From NCBI GenBank assembly GCA_026770615.1, contig MU631997.1:17997-29479 (forward strand): a stretch of DNA of 11,483 nt, given 5' to 3'. The stretch's first letter is position 1, and each line of letters starts with the position of its first letter. Below are positions 1 to 7,584 of this stretch, piece after piece. The stretch is from Pavlovales sp. CCMP2436 (lineage: Eukaryota; Haptophyta; Pavlovophyceae; Pavlovales). The translations under genes and the position numbers were made by a program. The notes below the pieces were generated by a model, which had not been told where the DNA came from, did not search any database, and was given only the letters and a program-made list of their open reading frames with translations.

Positions 1-626
1 GCGTCCGTGATGGAGGTAGCCGATAGCAGTGCGTACAACAGCTTTGCGAGGCAGCCCGATGGGCTGCCTCGCGAGCGGGCGCGATCCGGCCGTTTCAGGA
101 TGGCGAAGTTAAAATATCAGCATATATATCCTAACAAAGCAACAGCGAGCGCACTCTGTGACCTCCAGTTCCTGAGCAGTGCTCCCGTCACCACGCCATG
201 GGAGCAGCAGGGAAGTACTCCCCTGGGAGCAGTTCATACACTGCTGGAGCCAGGCACCGGTGCACAGCGAACCTCCCCCCCCTCAGGCGGGGGGGTTCGA
301 TTTTACTTTTATTATATATTTTTGTGTTATTTTATTGGTAAAATTTTGAAGATACTTTCAGACGATGAATTGAGCTGGGAACAACCTCGTTAGTGCGGTA
401 AGACATTTGATTCTAACAGGAACTACATGAAAATGGCCTCGGAAGTGAGAATGGTATTTTCAGCACAGGAGTGGCATACGTCCCCTCACTTTGGAGGCGA
501 TCTTCTCAGGATTCCGAAGGGAATCAGGTGTCAAGTCGTGTGTCAATATCTAAAAATACGTCCGTCCCCTGGTAGGTCTCTACAGGGCCCAAGCGTTGAA
601 AACACTCGGATCAAGGGACAGTCGCA
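1..626. other. Stretch without a recognisable gene
   Basis: Short open frames exist (7-393 and 427-633, plus strand) but their translations show no domain, no repeat and no compositional sign of coding. Besides the hairpin at 46-72 there is a C-run/G-run inverted repeat at 275-296 followed by a T-rich stretch (300-345). This looks terminator-like on paper but has no gene in front of it. I see nothing else. Confidence 0.6.
46..72. repeat. Perfect 12-bp hairpin
   Basis: GCGAGGCAGCCC at 46-57 is followed by a 3-nt loop (GAT) and its exact reverse complement at 61-72. No gene is evident around it. It may be part of a repeat end or of a folded transcript; nothing in the sequence decides this. Confidence 0.8.
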
Positions 627-1015
627 ACTTTGATCTCGCAGGTAGTCGTCGTCTGCGGGTAGCGTCTGCCGGCGTCTCTATGATGCCGGAGTGAAAAGCG
701 AAAGGATGTTCGCCATTAGAATGTGAACCGACGCCCTCATGTTGGCGAAGCCTTCAACTAACGCAATCGGGTAGAAAACCCCGGTCAGAGCCTTCAACGA
801 ACGCACTCGGGTAGAAAAACCCGAACTCTTTCGAGTTTTTCTACCCGAGTGGGTTAGTTGAAGGCTTCGCCAACATGAGCGTTATTGAAGGCTTCGCCAA
901 CACGAGGGCGTCGGTTCAAATCCTAACGGCGAACTTCCTTTCGCTTTTCACTCTGGCATTATAGAGACGCCGGCAGACGCTACCCGCAGACGACGACTAC
1001 CTGCGAGATCAAAGT
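627..1015. mobile_element. Foldback (long inverted repeat) element
   Basis: The outer arms at roughly 627-742 and 904-1015 are near-perfect reverse complements, starting ACTTTGATCTCGCAGG and ending with its complement. By eye they differ at only a few positions. The centre (about 742-903) holds further inverted copies of a module beginning TTGGCGAAGCCTTCAA and running into CGGGTAGAAAAACCCG, so the whole segment can fold into one long hairpin. No open frame is supported inside and I could not find a clear target-site duplication. It resembles a non-autonomous foldback or MITE-like element. Family assignment needs other genomic copies. Confidence 0.75.
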
Positions 1016-1020
1016 CACCA

Positions 1021-1048
1021 CCGACGCCGCCTGACCAAGGGGCGTCGG
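1021..1048. repeat. 8-bp stem inverted repeat between the two foldbacks
   Basis: CCGACGCC at 1021-1028 and GGCGTCGG at 1041-1048 pair across a 12-nt loop, directly after the right end of the first foldback. The same GACGCC word also occurs in the foldback arms, so this may be degraded element sequence. Confidence 0.5.
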
Positions 1049-1109
1049 AGCTGAAGGAAAACAGCGCGTGCGCGCACAAACCGGGTTGAACCTGCTCCAT
1101 CGGAGATGT

Positions 1110-1231
1110 CCTTGTGTTGGCGAAGCCTTCAACTAACGCACTCGGGTAGAAAAACCCGGTCAGCGCTGACCCGCTGACCGGGACCGGGTTTTTCTACCCG
1201 AGTGCGTTAGTTGAAGGCTTCGCCAACAAGG
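1110..1231. mobile_element. Second foldback element sharing the inner module
   Basis: This 122-bp near-palindrome begins CCTTGTGTTGGCG and ends CGCCAACAAGG. Its arms contain the module TTGGCGAAGCCTTCAA, AACGCACTCGGGTAGAAAAA in direct order at left and inverted at right. The centre has nested palindromes, including GGTCAGCGCTGACC. It is clearly related to the inner part of the foldback at 627-1015, 95 bp upstream. It codes for nothing. Confidence 0.75.
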
Positions 1232-1437
1232 GACCTTAGCAGAGCACACGGATACCGTCCCCACCGCTAAGGCTGATCAGACACACGACAATCGACGACT
1301 CTCTGACTGGCGCGCGCTGACCGGCCGCTGCTGCCTTTCGCTCGTCTCAAAATGCAGCTCGCCTGCACACATGCCACACCTGTACCCCCATAGCACGTAT
1401 AAAAACAGACTAATTAACTCCGGCAGCCTGTATCCCA

Positions 1438-1476
1438 CCGTGTGATTCTTGTCCACGAGGGGCAAGAATCACACGG
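1438..1476. repeat. Perfect 14-bp inverted repeat
   Basis: CCGTGTGATTCTTG at 1438-1451 is mirrored by CAAGAATCACACGG at 1463-1476 with an 11-nt loop. A further CCCACC/GGTGGG pair lies just outside. A TATAAAAA stretch lies about 35 nt upstream (about 1398-1405). It could be the tip of another foldback element or a folded transcript end. Confidence 0.7.
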
Positions 1477-1539
1477 ACGGTGGGGGGCTTATTGTGGTCC
1501 TACCCCACCCCCTCAGGGTGGTGGGCCTCGGGCTCGATA

Positions 1540-1650
1540 TGCTGGGGTGTGTTTTCGGGGCATTGTTCTTCCCTCTTGCGCTTTTGGCGTGCGTCTGCTG
1601 GTGTGGCTTCGGGGCATTGTCCCTCTCTCTTCCTGCGCTTTTGGCGCTCC
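1540..1650. repeat. Degenerate direct repeat of 54-57 bp, two copies
   Basis: Two neighbouring units share the blocks CGGGGCATTGT (1556 and 1610) and GCGCTTTTGGCG (1578 and 1635), with small indels between them. On the minus strand the units read as short basic/Gln-rich text, but frames break soon and no domain is visible. I treat it as a simple degenerate repeat. Confidence 0.55.
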
Positions 1651-2982
1651 TCTGTTGGCTGCTGGGGTGTTTGGGTCTGTGTCGCTGCTTTGGGCCGCAT
1701 GGATGAGCGCAGAGCACGGTGGTGTGGGACTCTTGCAGTAGTCGTTCCGCTGTTGTCTATGGAGAGCCGCGTCGTGCAAGTCCGCTGCTGTTCCACGATA
1801 GACTGTTGTGTCTGGTCTAGTTCCATGAGTGGTGGGTAGGTCTGGTTGGCTTCCAGTGGGCGTTTGGATGGGCGTAGTACGCGCGGGTGAGGAGGCGCCA
1901 CCAAAGTTGTTCCCCGTCAAATTCTGCGTCTAGCGGCATCTTCAAGGTTCGATAGATTAGCACGTAAACCTCGGTGTTGAGCTTTTCACTGTGCACCGAG
2001 AGCTGGCTCCAGCAGTAGTGACAAAGATTTCGCTTTTGAAAAAGGGCGGACGGGTGCACCCTCCGAGCAGCTCGTACGCACCGCCCTCCTGTAGAAGATG
2101 CGGTAGGAGATTGGCATGTGCGCCCTGCGGGGGCACGCAAAGGTCATCATCTCGCGCGTGCGAATGGAGAACGTCGGCGGCGGCGGCACGGCACACTTCG
2201 GCGCGGACGACGACGGCACTGAGACGTGGGCTGATGACGCATACCACCAGCGACAGGAGTCGCGGTCGTGGCATGATGCCGCGTAGGCCCACCACCTGGG
2301 CGATCACTGGCTGAGCCTGTCCACACACTGGATTTGACTGACTGCTGCTGCCTGTCTCCCTATTAAGTACTGTACGGCACGAAGGATAAGGCGAGCGCAG
2401 TTGCGCCACGGACAAAGCCATCGACGCCGGCCGCCACGGATCCCGGACCCAGTGCTGCCAACTGACAGCGCTCGATCCGATAAATCCCGGACTTGTCCGA
2501 TGATAAACGATGTACGGCACGCTGCTAAAGCGCGTCGTCCAGCCTGCTTGCGGGACTTGGGGATCGCATTCAGGTGTATCAAACGGGGGTCTTGCATCTC
2601 TCCCATATCACTCACTGACAGGCGGCGCATCGTGGGCGTCGCCGTGTGGCTACCAGTCGAGCACACACACAGTGCAGCCATCTTCATCAAGGCTGATTGC
2701 TGCTCAGTGGGGCTGAACGCCCCCTCCCACTGTAGATATCATGAAAGCCACCTCCCTCGACGCGGAGGACGTTTGCGGGTGTGTTGAAGGGTCATACTAA
2801 CTAACGAACACTAGTTCCTGCAGCTCGGTTTAAAAGGAGGTTGGCAGCAGCATGGCGCCCCACCGCCCCGGCAGGGGTTCGCGCCGAGCGGCGCGGGCAG
2901 CTCCGCCCTCCGACGTGACCGGGTGGTGCGTCAGCGCGGGAGGAGGGAGCGAGCTACCGAGGTGCTCACGCCGGGGGGATGC

Positions 2983-3963
2983 ATGCACGCGCCCGAGGCC
3001 GCCGAGTACTGTACGCTTGTCGGCGGCGCGAGCGACGTCGACTCGGACGGCGACGCGTCGCTGCCGAGCGCCGAGCCCCCGCGGCCCTTCCCGTGCGACG
3101 AGGCCGGCTGCGAGTACATGGGCCATTCCGACGAGCTACTGCGAGCAGCACACGCGCACGCACAGCGGTGAGCGGCCTTACGCGTGTGATGAGCTCGGCT
3201 GCGAATACCTGGCAGCTCTGGCGACCAATCTCAAGCGGCACAAGCGCACGCACAGCGGCGAGCGGCCTTACGCGTTCGACGAGCCCGGCTGCGAGTATCG
3301 GGTAGCTCTGGCGAACAATCTCAAGCGGCACAAGCGCACGCACAGCGGCGAGCGGCCTTAGGCGTGCGACGTGCCCGGCTGCGAGTACCGGGCCAATGAG
3401 GCGCACAACCTCAAGCTACACAAGCGCACGCACAGCGGCGAGCAGCCATTCCCGTGCGACGAGCCGGGCTGCAAGAATCGGGCCGCTCACGCGGGCTACC
3501 TCGAGGCGCACAAGCGCAAGCACTGCGGCGAGCGGCCTGCAAAAACCGGGCCGCTCACGCGGGCAACCTCATGGCGCACAAGCGCACGCACAGCCGCGAG
3601 CGGCCGTTCGCGTGTGACGAGCCTGGGTGCGACTACAGTGCCGCTGAGTCGGGTGCCCTCGCGAGGCACAAGCACACGCACAGCAGCGAGCTGCCGTTTG
3701 CGTGCGACGAGCCTGAGTGTGACCACCGGGCCGCTCGCGCGAGCCTGCTTACGGCGCACACGCGCACGCACAGCGGCGAGCAGCCATTTGCGTGCGACGA
3801 GCCCGGGTGCGCGTACCGGGCCGCTGAGTTAGGTAACCTCACGCGGCACAAGCGCACGCACAGTGGCGAGCGGCCATTCGCGTGTGACGAGCCTGGTTGC
3901 AAGTACCGGGCCACTACCGCGGGCCACCTCACGGCCCACAAGCGCACGCACAGTTTTAACTAG
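2983..3963 (+). pseudogene. C2H2 zinc-finger array gene, decayed
   Basis: The locus encodes about ten C2H2 fingers of the form CX4C-X12-HX3H joined by TGEKP-type linkers (HSGERP), with a 90-bp period. Such arrays usually bind DNA or RNA in the nucleus. I start at the ATG at 2983, giving an acidic N-terminus (DVDSDGD) before the first finger. The frame is broken four ways. An extra base near 3141-3147 shifts frame inside finger 1. Finger 3 has Phe for its first Cys (near 3280). A TAG at 3359-3361 replaces the usual Tyr codon in the linker before finger 4. About 22 nt are missing near 3538, removing the first half of finger 6 and shifting frame again. Fingers 7-10 then read cleanly to the stop at 3963. 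With this many lesions I call it a pseudogene. Sequencing error could explain one of them, hardly all. Confidence 0.85.
3097..3957 (+). repeat. 90-bp tandem zinc-finger coding repeat
   Basis: The unit AAGCGCACGCACAGCGGCGA recurs every 90 bp (for example at 3242, 3332 and 3422), each unit coding one 30-residue finger plus linker. The array is a substrate for unequal exchange, which fits the partial unit near 3538. Confidence 0.85.
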
Positions 3964-4074
3964 TATTGAGTCAGTTATTAGCTTTAATACGCCGACGCAT
4001 ATTTATTAAGTTGGCATTACCATTATTAGCTATATAAATATGTTTAGCTTTTATTATATATCTTTTATTTACAG
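3964..4074. other. AT-rich spacer after the zinc-finger gene
   Basis: Base composition drops sharply to AT-rich right after the zinc-finger stop. It ends in TCTTTTATTTACAG at 4061-4074, which looks like a 3' splice acceptor. It may be the 3' untranslated tail of the zinc-finger gene, or part of an intron before the coding-like text that begins at 4075. No matching donor could be fixed. Confidence 0.4.
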
Positions 4075-4500
4075 TGACAAGAGCCGACGAGTCGCACCTC
4101 CGCAAAGGTGTTGCTGCGTGCATAAGGAGGCAGTTGGTTGAGGAGATCATGGCCAATAGGCCAGGTAAATATGCTAGTAAAGGGAACACAGCCGCACTAT
4201 GAGAGAATGAGTCAGAGCATCTGCTGCCCGATCCACGTCAGCCGGAACAACTACCGAATTTCATGCTACAATGCATATTGGGATCGATACGACAATGCTG
4301 ATATTGCAGCCGAGTTCCCAGAAATTGCCCGATACAGTGCAATTATGGGAGGAAAGTCCACTAAGATGAGCATGAAGTGCCCTCTGTGTGTGGCAGCAGG
4401 GGAGCGATGGCCATGGGAGGACTCCAGAGACCATTTATTCTGGAAATGCCCTAAGACAGCTGCAATTCGTGTAGCACTCAAACAGGCCCTGATTGCAGCA
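4075..4500 (+). pseudogene. Retroelement-like ORF remnant, part 1 (zinc knuckle)
   Basis: Protein-like text starts at 4075 in one frame (reaching ...EEIMANRPGKYASKG) and moves to a second frame (4138-4500). That frame holds Cys at 4378 and 4387, His at 4432 and Cys at 4447: CPLC, then HLFWKC. This CX2C-X14-H-X4-C knuckle, with a hydrophobic HLFW and a following CP, is what I know from the zinc-binding segment downstream of reverse transcriptase or RNase H in non-LTR retrotransposons (zf-RVT type). No RT catalytic motif is in the window, so this would be a 5'-truncated or decayed copy. The frame is interrupted at 4500 by the DNA transposon and resumes at 6184 in the same phase. The retroelement origin is inferred. 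A host gene with a similar knuckle is possible. Confidence 0.5.
4491..4500. repeat. Left target-site duplication, 10 bp
   Basis: GATTGCAGCA here is repeated exactly at 6174-6183, immediately outside the two terminal inverted repeats. Confidence 0.9.
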
Positions 4501-4669
4501 CGGCTTCCGTAATGCGAGACCGTCTAATTCCGAGACGGTCTCGGAAGAACTAGCCCGAGACGGTCTAATTCAGAGACGATCTCCGAGACAGCGTACTAAT
4601 CGGAGATCGTTGGCCCAGGGCACTGTGTGCAGAGATCACGCGAGCGCGATGTTCGCCGGGTTCGGGCGT
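4501..4669 (+). repeat. Left terminal inverted repeat
   Basis: This pairs with 6005-6173. Within it CGAGACCGTC (4515-4524) and GACGGTCTCG (4534-4543) form a hairpin, and further GAGACGGTCT/GAGACGATCT words follow to about 4590. They look like repeated subterminal transposase sites. A TCGGAGATCGTTGGCC block lies further in. Confidence 0.9.
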
Positions 4670-4775
4670 GGGCTCGTTGGCAGGAGCGCGCCGGTGGCCG
4701 AGTCGTCCCTCTCGCCCGTCGCTGTCGCGCGATGCTTCGCCGGCGCGGCCGCCGGCGCTGTCGCCGGGCCGCTAG

Positions 4776-5368
4776 TCGCTCCCTTTGTCGACGGTGTCGC
4801 CACTCCGCTCGTTGCCGCGACGTAGCCCGCTTGCTGCGTCACCGCTGCGGGCTGCGTCGCCGCTCAGATCGCCGCGCCTCGAGACGCTCCGCCCCCGCTC
4901 GCCGTCCGCAGGATCGTCGCCGCTCCGCACGTCGCTCGCGCCGGGAACGCAGCGCACGACGCCAGCCGAGGAACCCGTGGATGTGCGCCGCACCTACGAG
5001 GAGGTCAACGCGCAGTTTAGCAATGTGATCGACCGCCCCACCGACCTGCCTGAGGGTCCGTGGGAGTCCTTCGAGCATGCAAGAGCTTCGCTGCAACAGT
5101 GGGCGTCGATCAAGGGCTTCAAGCTCGTCAAGTACGGCGAGCTCAGGACGGCCACGACCAAAGCCGGCCGCAAGGGCTACCTCCACTGCTCGTTCAGCAA
5201 GGCGACGAGCTCGCTGTCGACGGGCGTGCGGAAATCATCGTGCATGAGCGAGCATGGGTCTAAGTGCAACTTCCGCTTCCACCTCGAGGACACCAAGCAG
5301 GCAGGACGGTGCTCCACGTGAACGACGCGCACTTGCGGCACGAGTTCGACATGACGCTCACGTGGTAG
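4776..5368 (+). pseudogene. MULE transposase N-terminus, FAR1/WRKY-GCM1-like, broken
   Basis: A Ser/Pro/Arg-rich leader (repeated SPLR) precedes a domain that starts near GPWESFEHARASLQQWASIK. It continues with Cys at roughly residues 135, 153 and 161, counted from a TTG at 4785. This order (a 'F.S...A...L..WA...GF.L' helix, then spaced Cys and a terminal His pair) is that of FAR1-type DNA-binding domains in Mutator-like transposases. The frame ends at a TGA (5319-5321), but from about 5306 the next frame supplies the missing end of the domain (LHVNDAHLRHEF) and stops at 5366-5368, so a small indel has broken it. No ATG opens the frame, and a TAG at 4773-4775 interrupts the same SPLR-type text upstream. 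The catalytic domain is missing. Confidence 0.65.
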
Positions 5369-5369
5369 T

Positions 5370-5555
5370 GTGAGTCGCCTAGTAAGTAAGTTAGTAACAA
5401 CTAATCAAACTTAGCAGCCTTTAAGTGTAGTCTGGTTTAATTATTATATGACTAAATTATTTACATTATGCTTCGATTGTAACAATTAATTAGTCAACTT
5501 TGCACCAATAAAGAATCTTCATCTAAGTTAGCACATCGGAGACACGTAAGACTAA
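5370..5555. other. AT-rich spacer between converging transposon genes
   Basis: This AT-rich stretch lies between the end of the plus-strand transposase fragment and the end of the minus-strand ORF. It contains AATAAA at about 5507-5512 (plus strand). It would serve as overlapping 3' ends for both genes; no open frame is supported. Confidence 0.45.
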
Positions 5556-5571
5556 GTGCGGACCATGCACG

Positions 5572-6047
5572 TCAGCGGGCCAACACAAATCCCTCGTGAG
5601 CGCCCTTGTTGCGCTTCTGCTTCGGCTTCCCGGCCATTGGCTTCGTTTTCGGGTTCAAAATGGTGCCAGCTAGCGGGGGCGGGTCCTGCAGCCCCGAACG
5701 GCCCGAACGGGCAGCCTCCTCCTCCTCATCCTCCTCCTCGACCTTCCGCGCAGCCTCGGCTAGCGGGTTGGGGCGCTTTTTCGCACCTGTACCGCAAAGC
5801 ACATGCAGGCGCGTCGGGTGAGCGAGATCAGCGTAAGTGTCACAACAAGCGCGAGCGCGTGGCGCAGGCTGGGAGCAGAGCCGTGCGTACCGTTCTGCCG
5901 CCCCGAGGGCCCAGCCCCGCCCAAAGCCTCCGAGAACGCAGCCTCCTCCTCATCCTTCTCGACACCCTGCCGCGCAATCTCGACTGCCTTTTTGGAGCGT
6001 TTTGACGCCCGAACCCGGCGAACATCGCGCTCGCGTGATCTCTGCAC
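5572..6047 (-). CDS. Two-exon minus-strand ORF inside the transposon
   Basis: Reading leftwards from the right inverted repeat, exon 1 (to 5891) gives a charged segment with KRSKKAVEIARQGVEKDEEE. A 104-nt intron (5890-5787) starts GTACGC and ends GGTACAG. Exon 2 continues in phase with AKKRPNPLAEAARKVEEEDE, then a basic tail (KPMAGKPKQKRNKG) and a stop near 5572. The two exons share a degenerate KKR/A-x-E-A-R/EEDEEE unit, visible also as related DNA at 5713-5785 and 5943-6005. I recognise no family. The start is uncertain, since only a GTG lies at 6047 and the true 5' end may be elsewhere in the inverted repeat. It could be an accessory transposon protein, a displaced transposase C-terminus, or captured host exons. 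Confidence 0.45.
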
Positions 6048-6173
6048 ACAGTGCCCTTGGCCAACGATCTCCGATTAGTACGCCCTCGCAGAGATCGTCT
6101 CTGAATTAGACCGTCTCGGGCTAGTTATTCCGAGACCGTCTCGGAATTAGACGGTCTCGCATTACGAAAGCCG
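6005..6173 (-). repeat. Right terminal inverted repeat
   Basis: Reverse complement of the left repeat at about 96% identity, with the same length and the same internal palindromic GAGACGGTCT words. The main difference is a 7-bp block near 6085-6091. Confidence 0.9.
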
Positions 6174-6183
6174 GATTGCAGCA
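6174..6183. repeat. Right target-site duplication, 10 bp
   Basis: GATTGCAGCA, identical to 4491-4500, directly beyond the right inverted repeat. Confidence 0.9.
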
Positions 6184-6734
6184 GTGGAAGAGGCCACTGA
6201 CGACAACATCTCTAAAGGCGGAGCCCGCTCCGCCGCATCAGCAGTCATGGCGAGGAAGGGGACTACTATACGGGACAGATAGACCAGAAGGTTAAAGATA
6301 TCATAGACCAGGATAGAAAGAGCTCTGCAGAAGGCAGCTGGAAAGACGATGAAGGTCGACCCATAGTGATCAAGCGCGGGCTGCTGCAGAAGGAGGTGGT
6401 ATCAAGCAGCCTCGGAATGCACTGCAAATGGAGGACTGCCCTACTGCGAATGCAGGTGAAGGCAGGGGATAAACCCACCGCACAGCACGGCCAATACTTT
6501 TACATGCTTGCCATTAGAGACAACAAGATTAGAAAGGTGTTACTGCAAGGGCTTATATTCACCCAGGCAAGCCCGATCAGCCCCCCGCCCAAGAGAGCCA
6601 GTAGTGGCACTGGCCTGGTTGCTATTACTCTCGGGGTACCTAACGCTAGGACTAATACCTCACTACTCAAACCAGCGGACCCACGGGCAGCAGCAGGAAG
6701 AAAGGCTAGCAGAGCACAAAAAGCCCCTACATAG
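6184..6734 (+). pseudogene. Retroelement-like ORF remnant, part 2
   Basis: Immediately after the target duplication the frame of part 1 resumes (VEEATDDNISKGGARSAASA) and stops at a TAG near 6280. From about 6249 a second frame reads on (EEGDYYTGQIDQKVKDIIDQ) and stays open to 6734, passing through KRGLLQKEVV and QYFYMLAIRDNKIRKVLLQG. One small indel between about 6210 and 6275 explains the change. I recognise no domain in this segment. Continuity with part 1 and the OTU segment downstream suggests one long polyprotein in decay. Confidence 0.45.
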
Positions 6735-7033
6735 GAAGAATACGTCACAATCACCGTAGATCTACAGATCTACGGACAAGCGAACCGGCTGGCAACCTGA
6801 GAGCGCTACTGGCAAGTGTAAACCTAACCCACGCAAGCATACAAGGTGATGGAAACTGCCTCCCCTACGCTGTGGTAAGAAGCGTAGGAAGGACGGTTAG
6901 CTGGGAGGCAGCTATAGCACTACGAAATGCAGCAATCAAACATGCCCGCAGCCTCCCGCAACACGTTCAGGAGCAGTTGAATCTACGCAGACCGGAGAAC
7001 GTAGGTGACCCTATGTATGGACAACAACCTTGA
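6722..7033 (+). pseudogene. OTU-type cysteine protease segment, N-terminal half
   Basis: One frame is open from about 6722 to a TGA at 7031-7033. It contains IQGDGNCLPYAVVRSVG at 6839-6889. The GDGNC block, with Asp three residues before a Cys followed by a short aromatic/hydrophobic run, is the catalytic signature of OTU-family deubiquitinating proteases. OTU domains occur in host deubiquitinases and also in some retroelements and viruses. After GDGNC the frame reads LRNAAIKHARSLPQHVQEQL and ends prematurely. The rest of the domain continues in the neighbouring frame (see the next entries). With a zinc knuckle upstream and multiple frame changes I read it as the 3' part of a decayed retroelement polyprotein. 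Confidence 0.55.
6754..6775. repeat. 22-bp near-perfect palindrome
   Basis: CCGTAGATCT at 6754-6763 and AGATCTACGG at 6766-6775 are exact reverse complements separated by AC. It lies in the open frame leading into the OTU segment, so it may be chance or a short insertion. Confidence 0.6.
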
Positions 7034-7584
7034 CCACCGGCTAATCCGTAATGTGTCGCCAATCGAAGCGCAAGCAAAGTACGGGCCGCCTCACTTCGGA
7101 CCAAATCAGGCAGCATGGATGAGCGATAACATGCTCCACAGCATCGCCACATGCTTAGACAAAGATGTGGTTCTGATCAAGAGGCTGGAGCAGGGGCAAG
7201 TCCATAAATTTATTGCTATCTACCGCGCTGAGCCTCTGAACGGCATCTTACCACGAACTGCGGCAATCATACATGCCCGCAGCCTCCCGCAACACGTCCA
7301 GGAGCAGTTGAATCTACGCAGACCGGAGAACGTAGGTGACTCTATGTATGGACAACAACCTTGACCACCGGCTAATCCGTAACGTTTGGCCAATCGAAGC
7401 GCAAGCGAAGTACGGGCCGCCTCACTTCGGACCAAATCAGGTAGCATGGATGAGTGATAACATGCTCCACAGCATCGCCACATGCGTAGACAAAGATGTG
7501 GTTCTGATCAAGAGGCTGGAGCAGGGGCAAGTCCATAAATTCATCGCTATCTACCGCGCTGAGCCTCTAGACGGCCTCTTACCA
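6923..7584 (+). repeat. Tandem direct duplication, 331-bp unit, two copies
   Basis: 6923-7253 and 7254-7584 align without gaps at an offset of 331, with about 17 differences by eye (roughly 95% identity). The unit covers part of the OTU segment. Since 331 is not a multiple of three, the second copy reads in a different frame, giving two similar ORFs (7005-7364 and 7336-7704). Both copies carry the same internal frame change near GACAACAACCTTGA, so that lesion is older than the duplication. Confidence 0.9.
7005..7253 (+). pseudogene. OTU segment, C-terminal half, first copy
   Basis: Reads MDNNLDHRLIRNV, then WMSDNMLHSIATCLDKDVVL and a VHKFIAIYRAEP stretch. WMSDNMLHSIAT...DVVLI matches the expected helix-strand region of OTU domains (W-x-D/S, L-x-A-L/I-A, then a V-V-I strand) downstream of the catalytic Cys. 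It stops making sense at the duplication junction (about 7253), where it runs into a second copy of KHARSLPQHV-type text in another frame. This copy is not expressible as a complete domain. Confidence 0.5.

Larger units (their letters stand above)
1232..2982. other. Long stretch without a supported gene
   Basis: Apart from the repeats at 1438-1476 and 1540-1650, no gene can be supported. The minus strand between about 2250 and 1820 has protein-like text in more than one frame, including a CHYC pair near 2023. Frames change around an A/T run near 2038-2046 and I recognise no family. Open frames at 1957-2520 (minus) and 2401-2787 (plus) overlap each other's strand or have no recognisable content. 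The last part, 2820-2982, is the GC-rich upstream region of the zinc-finger gene. Confidence 0.5.
4501..6173. mobile_element. Mutator-like (MULE) DNA transposon, 1673 bp
   Basis: The element is bounded by 169-bp terminal inverted repeats (4501-4669 and 6005-6173) starting CGGCTTYCGTAATGCGAG, with about seven mismatches by eye. A perfect 10-bp target-site duplication flanks it. Long inverted repeats, a target duplication in the 8-11 bp range and an internal FAR1-like DNA-binding domain together point to the Mutator superfamily. The internal DDE catalytic core is absent, and the element is too short for a full transposase, so it is a non-autonomous deletion derivative. It holds two converging gene fragments separated by an AT-rich spacer (5370-5555). 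It sits inside the retroelement remnant; its length plus one target copy is 1683 bp, a multiple of three. Confidence 0.9.

Noticed and set aside
270..310. GGTTCGATT resembling a tRNA T-loop
   Set aside because: The flanking C-run/G-run does not make a T-stem of the right geometry, and no D-arm, anticodon arm or acceptor stem can be formed upstream.
1442..1920. Several overlapping ORFs on both strands
   Set aside because: They overlap a degenerate repeat, all frames are open by composition, and none shows a domain.
1957..2520. 187-aa minus-strand ORF
   Set aside because: No recognisable domain. More convincing text lies in other frames of the same strand, and the composition is consistent with chance openness in GC-rich DNA.
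2852..3361. Longer zinc-finger ORF starting at the ATG at 2852
   Set aside because: Its first 85 or so residues are the out-of-frame reading of the N-terminus and finger 1; the frame starting at 2983 gives the real first finger, so the joining frameshift is the better explanation.
3097..3957. Regular repeats considered as a CRISPR or satellite array
   Set aside because: The 90-bp period is exactly one zinc finger plus linker and all units translate to C2H2 fingers.
4627..5028. Arg-rich ORF across the left inverted repeat
   Set aside because: It is an out-of-frame reading of the Ser/Pro-rich transposase leader; extreme Arg content comes from GC-rich CGN words.
6923..7584. Direct repeats considered as LTRs
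   Set aside because: The copies abut with no internal region, lie inside coding text, and lack TG...CA ends.
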